Source: Actinomadura macrotermitis
GTDB lineage: Bacteria; Actinomycetota; Actinomycetes; Streptosporangiales; Streptosporangiaceae
Assembly: GCF_009604375.1 (NCBI RefSeq)
Contig: NZ_WEGH01000001.1
Location: 2,418,001 to 2,482,000, forward strand
Direction: 5' to 3'
Length of the DNA stretch: 64,000 nt
Positions 1 through 6,674 of this stretch are shown piece by piece (the first letter of the stretch is position 1; the number at the start of each line of letters is the position of its first letter). Position numbers and translations under genes: made by a program. The notes beneath the pieces were generated by a model that did not search any database, was not told the DNA's origin, and was given only the letters and a program-made list of their open reading frames with translations.

Positions 1-170
1 TCCAGGCGGTTGAGGACGGGGTACAGGGTGCCGCCCTTGATCTCGCCGAGGCCGGCCTCGGCGAGGGACTTGGCGATCTCGTAGCCGTAGTTCTCGCCCT
101 CGGTGAGGCCGGCGAGGACCAGCAGGTCCAGGACGCCCTTCAGCCAGCTGGCGCGGCGGTCGGCGGGCAT
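1..170 (-). CDS. PadR-family transcriptional regulator (N-terminal part, cut by window edge)
   Basis: Only the first 56 or so residues are inside the window; the rest lies before base 1. The reading begins MPADRRASWLKGVLDLLVL and continues with a GYEIAKSL segment and GGTLYPVLNRLE. This is the usual PadR winged-helix pattern: helix 1, the YG.I/YEI turn, then the GTLYP.L.RLE recognition region. PadR proteins repress neighbouring genes, often transporters or detoxification functions. The ATG is preceded by a strong AGGAGG at complement 174-179. A TACTAT -10-like hexamer at complement 203-208 and an imperfect CTAG-ended palindrome over it suggest autoregulation. The target gene is not visible. 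Confidence 0.85.
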   Translation of the reverse strand, partial: MPADRRASWLKGVLDLLVLAGLTEGENYGYEIAKSLAEAGLGEIKGGTLYPVLNRL

Positions 171-197
171 GGCGCTCCTCCTAGGTCGAGGTACGGC

Positions 198-218
198 CTA
201 GATAGTAATGCAAACTAG
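198..218. promoter_or_regulatory. Imperfect palindrome over the padR promoter, candidate PadR operator
   Basis: A 21-base element begins and ends with CTAG; 7 of its 10 base pairs are symmetric. It overlaps the TACTAT hexamer (complement 203-208) that would drive padR and also the stop codon of the upstream CGNR gene. Position and symmetry fit an autoregulatory PadR site. Binding is inferred, not shown. Confidence 0.45.
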
Positions 219-781
219 CCGTGCCCGCGATGCCGCGCGTAGTGCCGGCCGACCCGGGCGCGGTTGCCGCAGCCGGGCGAGCACCACTCGCGGCGCGGGT
301 GCCGCTTGACGAAGAACAGCACGCAGCCGGGCCCGCCGCAGGCGCGGACGGCGTCGCGCAGGGGCCCGCCGAAGACCTCGACGGCCGAGCCGGCGATCGC
401 GGCGAGGACGGCGTCGACCGGAGGCGCGGCGGTGCGCTCGGCCGCCCCGGAGCGCCAGGACAGGTGCGGCCAGCCGGGCGCGAGCGCGGCGGCGTCGTTC
501 ACGACGGCCAAGGGCCCGGCGGCGGGTTCGGTGCCGTCGGCGGCGTGCCGGGCCAGCGCGCGGATCGCGTCGCGCAGCGCGACGAAGCGCGGCAGGTCGT
601 CCGGCGTCAGCGCCGGGACGGCCTGGTCGGCGCGCGGGATCGGGTGGTCCTGCAGCCAGGACGCCAGCAGGGCGGGGCTCGCCAGGCCCTCCCGGACCTC
701 GCCGCGCACGGCGTAGCGGGTGTTGCCGAACTCGATGCCGAGCGGCTCACCGAGCGCCGGCGCGGCGTTCTTCACGTTCAC
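215..781 (-). CDS. CGNR zinc-finger / ABATE-domain protein
   Basis: A 188-residue protein. The first ~130 residues fit the ABATE (stress-induced transcription regulator-like) region. The C-terminus carries the zinc finger CGGPGCVLFF...REWCSPGCGNRARV, with the CGNR motif and four cysteines, followed by a basic tail. These proteins are presumed DNA-binding regulators in actinomycetes, but targets are generally unknown. The start is GTG at 781; the only nearby upstream ATG runs into a stop. padR begins 44 bases downstream on the same strand and has its own promoter inside the end of this gene. Confidence 0.85.
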   Translation of the reverse strand: MNVKNAAPALGEPLGIEFGNTRYAVRGEVREGLASPALLASWLQDHPIPRADQAVPALTPDDLPRFVALRDAIRALARHAADGTEPAAGPLAVVNDAAALAPGWPHLSWRSGAAERTAAPPVDAVLAAIAGSAVEVFGGPLRDAVRACGGPGCVLFFVKRHPRREWCSPGCGNRARVGRHYARHRGHG

Positions 782-893
782 GGGACCATGCTGTCACCCG
801 GGGTCGCACGGACGGTAACCGCTCTAACGCCTGGAGGCGCTTGCAGACGTTAATTCAGAAAGTTCGATGCCGACCGGAATAAGGCGGGAACGT

Positions 894-927
894 TTGCGGT
901 TGCAACCATTGCGTGCAAGAACCGCAA
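894..927. repeat. Perfect 8-bp inverted repeat upstream of a small gene
   Basis: TTGCGGTT at 894-901 and its exact complement AACCGCAA at 920-927 are separated by 18 bases, which themselves contain TTGC/GCAA half-sites. It lies about 45 bases before the small reading frame at 970. It could be an operator for a dimeric regulator or a leader hairpin; the sequence alone does not decide. Confidence 0.5.
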
Positions 928-969
928 CTCCGGGTACCCCAGGTATCCCCAACACACCATGGAGGCTTC

Positions 970-1152
970 GTGCCCAGCAGCATCCCCCGCCCCCGCAGTA
1001 CCGAACACAAGGCCCTGAGGACGCATTCCCTGCGCGCCCTCGCGGTCGCCGCCCGCCTGGAACGCCACCACGCCCCGGAGGGCCCGCCAGGCGAGGAGAC
1101 CGGCCGGGCGGGACTGCGCTCCACGCGGCGGACCCCCGACCCGGCCTGCTGA
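970..1152 (+). CDS. Small basic protein of unknown function
   Basis: A 60-residue reading frame with GTG start, preceded by GGAGG at 961-965 with four bases between. It is strongly basic (many Arg, several His) and starts VPSSIPRPRSTEHKALRTHS; no domain was recognised. Support for a real gene: the Shine-Dalgarno, high G/C third positions, an upstream inverted repeat (894-927) and a rho-independent terminator 22 bases after the stop. Against: no recognised homologue and a composition (RRTP, RPR) that random high-GC frames can imitate. A longer in-frame start at 913 exists but has no ribosome site. Confidence 0.45.
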   Translation: MPSSIPRPRSTEHKALRTHSLRALAVAARLERHHAPEGPPGEETGRAGLRSTRRTPDPAC

Positions 1153-1172
1153 CCAGCACCTGAGAGCCACCC

Positions 1173-1200
1173 AAAGCCCTCGCTTCGGCGGGGGCTTTTT
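1173..1200 (+). terminator. Rho-independent terminator (partly bidirectional)
   Basis: AGCCCTCGC, a TTCG tetraloop and GCGGGGGCT form a 9-bp stem with one wobble pair, followed by five T. AAA precedes the stem, so it can also work weakly on the other strand. It separates the small gene at 970 from the convergent tetR, whose stop lies at 1201. Confidence 0.85.
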
Positions 1201-1770
1201 CTATGGGACGAGCGCGTGCACGGCCACCCGGACGCGGTCCGCGCCCAGTTCCCCGGCCGTCGCGGTGAGGTGCTCGGCGCCGAGGGGCGCCAGCAGAGCG
1301 TGCGCGAGGGCGGGCGCGTCAGGGGCGTCGCCGAGCAGGATCGTGACGTGCCGGTGCCAGAACCGGTAGGAGCCGATGCGGTACCGGGCGCCCGGGGACG
1401 CCGTCTCCGACATGCGCAGCAGCGGCAGGTGGGTCAGCGCGTAGTCCAGGTAGGCGTCGATGAAGGCGTGCAGCCGCTCGGACGGCGCGGCGCCTCCGGG
1501 CCCGAGGGGCGCCGGGCCGCTCAGGATCTCCTCTTGCAGGACGCGTTCGCGCTCGTCCAGGAGAGCGGAGGCGAGCCCGGCCTTGTCGCCGAAGCGACGG
1601 AAGAGCGTCCCTTTACCCACTCCTGCGGCGGCGGCGACCGCATCCATCGAAACCGCCTCGACGCCGTGCAGCGCGAACAGCTCCGCCGCCGCCGTCAGCA
1701 CCTTGACGCGGTTGCGCGCCGCGTCCGCCCGCTCCTTCGGCGGCGGCGTCCGCATCAGCTCCAGGTCCAT
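1201..1770 (-). CDS. TetR-family transcriptional repressor
   Basis: A 189-residue protein with a classic N-terminal TetR helix-turn-helix: RVKVLTAAAELFALHG, then AVSMDAVAAAAGVGKGTLFRRFGDK at about residues 20-65. The C-terminal ligand domain is the usual poorly conserved helical region. The ATG at 1770 is preferred because AGGGG sits five bases upstream; an in-frame GTG at 1776 overlaps that site. It is divergent from the rhodanese at 1858, and the shared intergenic space holds two matching 14-bp palindromes. Autorepression plus control of the rhodanese is the natural inference. The effector is unknown. Confidence 0.9.
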   Translation of the reverse strand: MDLELMRTPPPKERADAARNRVKVLTAAAELFALHGVEAVSMDAVAAAAGVGKGTLFRRFGDKAGLASALLDERERVLQEEILSGPAPLGPGGAAPSERLHAFIDAYLDYALTHLPLLRMSETASPGARYRIGSYRFWHRHVTILLGDAPDAPALAHALLAPLGAEHLTATAGELGADRVRVAVHALVP

Positions 1771-1787
1771 GCTCACCCCTTGTTAAA

Positions 1788-1840
1788 CGGACCGCAGTCC
1801 GATACTGTCCTGCTCGAACCTTCAACCGGACTGTAGTCCA
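1788..1840. promoter_or_regulatory. Two TetR operator palindromes between tetR and rhodanese gene
   Basis: CGGAC-CGCA-GTCCG at 1788-1801 and CGGAC-TGTA-GTCCA at 1827-1840 are two copies of a CGGACYGYAGTCCR element whose centres lie 39 bases apart, about four helical turns. They occupy the divergent promoter region between tetR (start 1770) and the rhodanese (start 1858). The form is typical of TetR operators; assignment to this TetR rests on position. Confidence 0.75.
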
Positions 1841-1857
1841 CTTTCTTGGGAGGGCCA

Positions 1858-2190
1858 ATGGCCGCCACCATCACCCGCGACGACCTGCAGACCGCCGTCA
1901 AGGAGGGCTCCGTCATCGTCGTCGACGCGCTGCCCGAGTCGTACTATGCCCAGCGGCACCTGCCCGGCGCACTGAACCTGGTCGAGGACGAGGTGGACGC
2001 CAAGGCGGCCGCGCTGCTCCCCGACCGGGACGCCGCGATCGTCACCTACTGCTCCAACCCCGCCTGCAACAACAGCAAGGCGGTGGCCGCACGGCTGGAG
2101 CGCCTCGGCTACGGCGACGTCCGCGTCTACCCCGGCGGCATCCAGGACTGGGCCGAGGCGGGACTGCCCACCGAGGGCACCGGCGCCTGA
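1858..2190 (+). CDS. Single-domain rhodanese (sulfurtransferase-like)
   Basis: A 110-residue, single rhodanese-domain protein. The active loop is CSNPACNNS with candidate catalytic Cys65 in the expected position after VTYCS. The N-terminal VIVVDALPESYYAQRHLPGALNL matches the CH2A region, and GIQDWAEAGLP the CH2B end. Single rhodaneses carry persulfide sulfur between thiol partners; the physiological donor and acceptor cannot be read from sequence. ATG at 1858 follows GGGAGGG with a short spacer. It is probably under control of the divergent TetR. Confidence 0.9.
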   Translation: MAATITRDDLQTAVKEGSVIVVDALPESYYAQRHLPGALNLVEDEVDAKAAALLPDRDAAIVTYCSNPACNNSKAVAARLERLGYGDVRVYPGGIQDWAEAGLPTEGTGA

Positions 2191-2283
2191 CCCGCGGCGG
2201 TACGCCCGTTGCGCGAAGCACCTACCATCGTGTCCCGGACACCCTCGGGGTAGCGGGGACGCGAGCGACGGAAGAGATGCGGC

Positions 2284-3936
2284 GTGACGGACAGGACGAT
2301 GCCCGACTCCCATCCGCTGCGGGCGGGCGACCCGCCGCGGCTGGGCGGCTACGAGATCGCCGGGCGGCTCGGCGAGGGCGGCCAGGGAACGGTCTACCTC
2401 GGCCGGGCCGCGTCCGGTGCGAGCGTCGCGATCAAGCTGCTGCACCCCGGGCTGGCCGGCGACGGGACCGCCCGCGCCCGCTTCGTGCGGGAGGTCGAGG
2501 TGGCCAAGCGGGTCGCCCGCTTCTGCACCGCGCAGGTGCTCGAGGCCGACGTGGACGGCGACCGGCCCTACATCGTCAGCGAGTACGTCCCGGGCCGGTC
2601 GCTGCACGTCATCGTCCAGAACGACGGGCCGCGCACCGACGGCGCGCTGGAGCGGCTCGCGGTCGGCACGCTGACCGCGCTCATCGCGATCCACCAGGCC
2701 GGCATCGTGCACCGCGACTTCAAGCCGCACAACGTGATGATGGGGCCGGACGGCCCGCGCGTCATCGACTTCGGCGTGGCGCGGGCGCTCGGCGCGGCCG
2801 GCGAGACGCAGAACGTCGGGACCCCCGCCTACATGGCGCCCGAGCACTTCACCGGCGACGAGGTCGGCCCGGCCTCGGACATGTTCGCCTGGGGCAGCAC
2901 GATGGTGTTCGCGGCGAACGGCTGGTCGCCGTTCGGCAACGACGAGATGGCCGCGGTGATGAACCGCATCCTGACCGGCGAGCCCGACCTCGGCGTGCTG
3001 TCCGAGCCGCTGCGCGGGCTGGTCGCGTCGTGCCTGGCCAAGGACCCCGCGCTGCGCCCGACGGCGCGGCAGGCGCAGGAGCGGCTGGTCGGCGGCGCCG
3101 TCACGCCGTTCGCGGCGCCGCCGCCCGCGCCGGCCCCCGGCGCGGTACCCGCGCCGATGCTCCCGCCGCTGCCCCCGTTCGTGCCGAACCTCGGCCCCGA
3201 GCCCGCGCCCGAACCGGCGTCCGGCTCGACGACGCCGGTCCCGGACGGCCCGGTGCGGCGCGGGCGGCTCGTCCCGGTGGCCGCCGCGGTGGCCGTGCTC
3301 ACCGTGGTGGCGGGCGGGGCGGTCTGGGCCGCGACGCGTCCCGGCAGCAGCGGCGGCGGCGACGGCGGCACCAAGAACGACCGGCAGGCCGCTGCTGCGG
3401 AGCAGGCCGGCAACGGCGGCTCGGCAGGCCTCGGCGGTGGGGAGAAGGACGAGAAGGGCCGGCCGAAGCCCAAGCCGCAAGACCAGGGCAAGGACGAGAA
3501 CGGCAAGGACAAGCCCGGCGGCAAGAAGAAGGAAGAGCAGCCCAAGGGCAAAGACCAGGGCCAGGACCAGAAGCCGGCCCCGGGCACCACTCCCCCGCCC
3601 GCCCGGGAGCCGGCGAACAAGTACACGCCCCAGGCCGTGTGCAACAGCGGCGGCCACGGTGGCGGTTACTACGTCCAGCGCTCGGTTTCGGGCTCCGGCG
3701 GTACCGCGTACCTGCTCTACAACAGCTCGGGCTACAACTGCGCCGTCACGCTGAAGACGCGCAACGTCGGCAAGAGGTCACCGGTGTCGGTGTGGATCCA
3801 GCGCAGCGGCGGCGGCCAGGTGGGCGACAGCGGCTCGTTCGAGTGGTACGCGGGGCCGGTCTTCGTGTCGGCCGCGAAGAAGTGCGTCCGCTTCGGCGGG
3901 AACGGCGCGGCGGCCCCCTACGGGAACTGCGGCTGA
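2284..3936 (+). CDS. Membrane-anchored eukaryotic-like Ser/Thr protein kinase with novel extracytoplasmic domain
   Basis: A 550-residue protein. Kinase domain residues ~23-265: glycine loop LGEGGQGTVYLG (29-40), VAIK lysine 51, catalytic HRDFKPHN (Asp145), DFG at 162-164, GTPAYMAPE activation end. All catalytic residues are present. Next come a Pro/Ala linker, one membrane helix (~328-350, VAAAVAVLTVVAGGAVWA), a Gly/Lys/Glu-rich spacer, and a ~100-residue extracellular domain with three cysteines. That sensor is not a PASTA repeat; its family is not recognised. The start is GTG at 2284 with GGAAGAG seven bases upstream. A monocistronic gene, closed by the hairpin at 3951-3978. Confidence 0.92.
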   Translation: MTDRTMPDSHPLRAGDPPRLGGYEIAGRLGEGGQGTVYLGRAASGASVAIKLLHPGLAGDGTARARFVREVEVAKRVARFCTAQVLEADVDGDRPYIVSEYVPGRSLHVIVQNDGPRTDGALERLAVGTLTALIAIHQAGIVHRDFKPHNVMMGPDGPRVIDFGVARALGAAGETQNVGTPAYMAPEHFTGDEVGPASDMFAWGSTMVFAANGWSPFGNDEMAAVMNRILTGEPDLGVLSEPLRGLVASCLAKDPALRPTARQAQERLVGGAVTPFAAPPPAPAPGAVPAPMLPPLPPFVPNLGPEPAPEPASGSTTPVPDGPVRRGRLVPVAAAVAVLTVVAGGAVWAATRPGSSGGGDGGTKNDRQAAAAEQAGNGGSAGLGGGEKDEKGRPKPKPQDQGKDENGKDKPGGKKKEEQPKGKDQGQDQKPAPGTTPPPAREPANKYTPQAVCNSGGHGGGYYVQRSVSGSGGTAYLLYNSSGYNCAVTLKTRNVGKRSPVSVWIQRSGGGQVGDSGSFEWYAGPVFVSAAKKCVRFGGNGAAAPYGNCG

Positions 3937-3950
3937 TCCCGAATGCCGAA

Positions 3951-3978
3951 CGTTCCCGGGGATCGGTCCCCGGGAACG
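3951..3978. terminator. Perfect 12-bp hairpin between convergent genes
   Basis: CGTTCCCGGGGA, loop TCGG, then TCCCCGGGAACG. There is no T tract, as is common for high-GC actinomycete terminators. It lies between the kinase (ends 3936) and the convergent DUF397 gene (ends 4006) and could serve both. Confidence 0.75.
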
Positions 3979-4005
3979 CCCCCGTGGCGGCCGGCGAGCG
4001 GCCGG

Positions 4006-4287
4006 TCAGTTGCCGGCGCCGAGGAGATGGTCGAAGTCGCCGTCCTTGGCTCCAAGGATCAGGGCCTCGATCTCCGGGCGGGTGTAGATGAGGGCCGGGC
4101 CCTCGGGATGGCGGGAGTTGCGCATCGCGATGCGGCCGCCCGGCAGCTCGGCCATCTCGACGCAGTTTCCTTGCGAGTTGCTACGGCGGGACTTCAGCCA
4201 GCGCGCCCCCTGGAGGCTGGTGGCGGGCATCCCGTTGTAGGTGGTCGGGCCGGCCTGGGTGTGGCCGTTGTCGGTCTGGAGCATCAT
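4006..4287 (-). CDS. DUF397 small regulatory protein
   Basis: A 93-residue protein with the DUF397 signature: W-LKSRRSNSQGNCVEMAEL, then IAMRNSRHPEGPALIYTRPE. The C-terminus resembles the longer DUF397 variants ending FDHLL. DUF397 proteins (the family of BldB) act together with an XRE/DUF5753 partner encoded next door; their biochemical role is not settled. The ATG overlaps the TGA of the upstream XRE gene (ATGA), so the two are translationally coupled. Confidence 0.9.
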   Translation of the reverse strand: MMLQTDNGHTQAGPTTYNGMPATSLQGARWLKSRRSNSQGNCVEMAELPGGRIAMRNSRHPEGPALIYTRPEIEALILGAKDGDFDHLLGAGN

Positions 4288-5150
4288 GTCTCTCTGAGAA
4301 GATCACCGAGAAGCTCGACGGTGCGTTCCGGGGTCTCGCTGTCGACGCAGAGGCGTTCCATCGCCTGCAGGTAGGTGTCGACGTCGTCGCGCTTGTCGAG
4401 GTACATCGCGCCGGTGAGGTTCTCGACGTAAACCACGTCCGGCAGGTCCTGCTCGGGAAAGCGCAGGACGGTGAACGCCCCTCCCTCGGCGGCGTGGCCA
4501 CCGAAGCGGAACGGCATGATCTGAATGGTGACGTTGGGGAGCTTGGACATCTCGATGAGGTGCTCGAACTGGCCGCGCATCACCTCCGGGCCGCCGATGG
4601 GACGCCGCAGCGCCCCCTCGTCCAGCACCGCCCACAGACGCGGGGCCTGCGGCCCGGTGAGCCGCTCCTGGCGCTGCATGCGCAGCTCCACCCGCTGGTC
4701 GATCTCGTGCTCGGCCGCGTCGGCGTTGCCCTGCCGGATGACCGCCCGCGCGTACCCCTCGGACTGCAGCAGTCCCGGAACGAACTGCAGTTCGTACGTG
4801 CGGATCAGGGCCGCCGACTCCTCCAGGCCGACATAGGTCTGGAACCAGCTCGGCAGGACGTCGTTGTAGCGGTGCCACCACCCTGGGGTGCTGGCGTCCC
4901 TGGCCAGTTGCAGCAGCGACTCGCGCTCGGCCTCGTCGTCCACGCCGTACAGCGTGAGCAGGTCGGCGACGTCGCGCTCCTTGAAGCTGACCCGGCCCAG
5001 TTCCAGTCGGCTGATCTTGGACTCCGACGCGCGGATGACGTAGCCGGCGTCCTGCCGGGTCACGTTCCGCGCCTCCCGCAGTCGGCGCAGCTGTGATCCG
5101 AGCAGGATGCGACGAACCGTCGATCCGCTTCCCGGCGTCTCTGGAGCCAC
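4284..5150 (-). CDS. XRE-family regulator with DUF5753 domain (WhiJ-type)
   Basis: A 288-residue protein. The N-terminal helix-turn-helix is LGSQLRRLREARNVTRQDAGYVIRASESKISRLELGR. The DUF5753 domain begins near SWFQTYVGLEESAALIRTYE and carries its hallmarks VPGLLQSEGYARAVIR and GQFEHLIEMSKLPNVTIQIMPF. The start is GTG at 5150, chosen for GGGAGG at complement 5157-5162, six bases away. It forms a coupled pair with the DUF397 gene and is divergent from an anti-sigma-type ATPase, a common neighbourhood for this class. The 289-bp divergent region carries three phased repeats that may be its operator. Confidence 0.92.
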   Translation of the reverse strand: MAPETPGSGSTVRRILLGSQLRRLREARNVTRQDAGYVIRASESKISRLELGRVSFKERDVADLLTLYGVDDEAERESLLQLARDASTPGWWHRYNDVLPSWFQTYVGLEESAALIRTYELQFVPGLLQSEGYARAVIRQGNADAAEHEIDQRVELRMQRQERLTGPQAPRLWAVLDEGALRRPIGGPEVMRGQFEHLIEMSKLPNVTIQIMPFRFGGHAAEGGAFTVLRFPEQDLPDVVYVENLTGAMYLDKRDDVDTYLQAMERLCVDSETPERTVELLGDLLRET

Positions 5151-5273
5151 GCCCAACCTCCCGGTCCCTTGGACGGACAGCGAACCTAGTGTGCCACTCG
5201 CCCCCCTGTCCTGCGGAGACCTCTGATCACCTTCTGGTGCCGAGGTTCCGCGATGCGCGGAGCCCGACCTGGA

Positions 5274-5344
5274 CTTCTTGTGCGGCTGTGCGCGCTTGTT
5301 GTGAAGTACGCACAGCTTCTTGTGGAAAACTTCGTGCACGTGCA
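5274..5344. promoter_or_regulatory. Three CTTSTTGTG repeats at exact 21-bp spacing plus a 10-bp palindrome
   Basis: CTTCTTGTG starts at 5274, CTTGTTGTG at 5295 and CTTCTTGTG at 5316, so each repeat begins 21 bases (two helical turns) after the last and all lie on one DNA face. TGCACGTGCA, a perfect palindrome, follows at 5335-5344. The array lies in the divergent region between the XRE gene and the ATPase, just upstream of the candidate promoter at 5352. The XRE protein is the obvious candidate ligand, by inference. Confidence 0.6.
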
Positions 5345-5351
5345 TTGGGCC

Positions 5352-5381
5352 TTGCATTCGCACGCTACGATGCGCAGGATA
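5352..5381 (+). promoter_or_regulatory. Candidate promoter for the ATPase/STAS genes
   Basis: TTGCAT at 5352-5357 and AGGATA at 5376-5381 with an 18-bp spacer. This would start transcription near 5388, about 50 bases before the ATG at 5440. The hexamers are imperfect, so this is tentative. Confidence 0.35.
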
Positions 5382-5439
5382 ACGCACGAGACTTCCGAGC
5401 CACGGCTGCACAACGAGAACACTCTGCGGGGTCCCGGGA

Positions 5440-6078
5440 ATGACGTCACGCCAAGCGCACCAGGCGACGCGCTGGAGCATGGATCCTGCCTCGGGATCGA
5501 CGGAGACACAGGACCAAGCAGTGCACTCGATGCCCGTACCCGAATCCTGCGACCTGCCGCCGCGCCTGGACCGCGCCCTGGACGCGCTGGTCGACCCGCT
5601 CGGCCCGGCCACCTCCTTCACCGTGCTGCCCGACCCCGAGTCGGTCACCGACGCACGGCACTTCGCCCTCACCCGGCTGGACTCCTGGCACCTCGGCGCG
5701 CTCGGCGACGACGTCGCCCTGGTCGTGTCCGAGCTCGTCACCAACGCCCTGCGGCACAGCGGCGGCACGCCCTGCGGCGCGCCGCGCTGGAACGCCCGCA
5801 ACGGCTTCGGCGCGCTGATCGACCCGCTCGGCTCCGCCCCGGCCGCCATCCAGCTGCGGCTGTACCACCAGGCGCCCTGGCTGCTGTGCGGGATCATCGA
5901 CGCCAGCCCCGCCGCACCGCGCCGTAAAGAGCCCGACTACATCGCCGAGACCGGCCGCGGCCTGCACCTGGTCGAGTCCTTCAGCGTCCGCTGGGGTTGG
6001 CGCGGCCTGCCCGAGGGCAAGGTCGTATGGGCCCTGTTCCGCGCTCCCGGCGCGGGCGGCGCCCAGCCGACCGCGTAG
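5440..6078 (+). CDS. Anti-sigma-factor-type ATP-binding protein (HATPase_c_2)
   Basis: A 212-residue (if started at 5440) GHKL ATPase. The N box is ELVTNALRHS, and the ETGRGLHLVESF segment near the C-terminus forms the ATP lid/G2 region. Proteins of this type phosphorylate STAS antagonists or bind sigma factors in partner switching. A STAS protein is encoded 79 bases downstream, which supports that role. The N-terminal ~50 residues are not conserved-looking. The start is uncertain: ATG 5440 has only a weak GCGGGG, GTG 5521 has AGGA seven bases upstream, and ATG 5530 is also in frame. It is divergent from the XRE/DUF397 pair. Confidence 0.8.
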   Translation: MTSRQAHQATRWSMDPASGSTETQDQAVHSMPVPESCDLPPRLDRALDALVDPLGPATSFTVLPDPESVTDARHFALTRLDSWHLGALGDDVALVVSELVTNALRHSGGTPCGAPRWNARNGFGALIDPLGSAPAAIQLRLYHQAPWLLCGIIDASPAAPRRKEPDYIAETGRGLHLVESFSVRWGWRGLPEGKVVWALFRAPGAGGAQPTA

Positions 6079-6157
6079 CCGCGCGGGGGATAACCGCCCG
6101 GCCGACGGGTATACGCCACATTCCCACCATCGGCCAGCCGGACAAGGAGCACCACCC

Positions 6158-6511
6158 GTGGAATTCGCCGTCGAGAGCCGTACCGAACAGGACCTGACCG
6201 TCGTCACGATCCGCGGCGAGATCGACGTCTTCACCAGCCCCCGGCTGCGCGAGATGCTCCTGGAGATCATCGACAACGGCGGCCTGCACCTGGTGGTCGA
6301 CCTCGGCGAGGTCACCTTCCTGGACTCCACCGGCCTCGGCGTGCTCGTCGGCATCTACCACCGGCTGCGCGCGCGCGACGGCTCCATGTCGTTCATGGGG
6401 GTCAACGACCGGGTCCGGCGCGTCTTCCACGTGACCCAGCTGACCAAGATCTTCGTGCTGCACGGCTCGCTGGACGAGGCGCTGGAAGCCCACCGCGCAG
6501 CGCATGCGTGA
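6158..6511 (+). CDS. STAS-domain anti-sigma-factor antagonist
   Basis: A 117-residue single STAS domain of SpoIIAA/RsbV type: GEIDVFTSPRLREML, then VDLGEVTFLDSTGLGVLVG, with Ser57 in LDSTGLG as the expected phosphorylation site. The C-terminal helix FVLHGSLDEALEAH is standard. The start is GTG at 6158, with AAGGAG at 6144-6149. It follows the ATPase gene by 79 bases and probably forms a kinase-antagonist pair with it. The SpoIIE-type phosphatases at 14478 and 23769 are possible dephosphorylating partners, by inference only. Confidence 0.92.
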   Translation: MEFAVESRTEQDLTVVTIRGEIDVFTSPRLREMLLEIIDNGGLHLVVDLGEVTFLDSTGLGVLVGIYHRLRARDGSMSFMGVNDRVRRVFHVTQLTKIFVLHGSLDEALEAHRAAHA

Positions 6512-6674
6512 CCGCACCCCCTGAAAGGGCCGCCGGGGTCTTTCGTCCGGCTATCCGGGGCGTGGTGAAACGGTACGGTGAGACGGAGATCAAGCCCGCC
6601 GTCGGGGTCGGCCAGGCCTACTCCGCGTGCGGCGCGATCCGTTCAACCGACCAACCACCGGACGGGAGCGCTCC

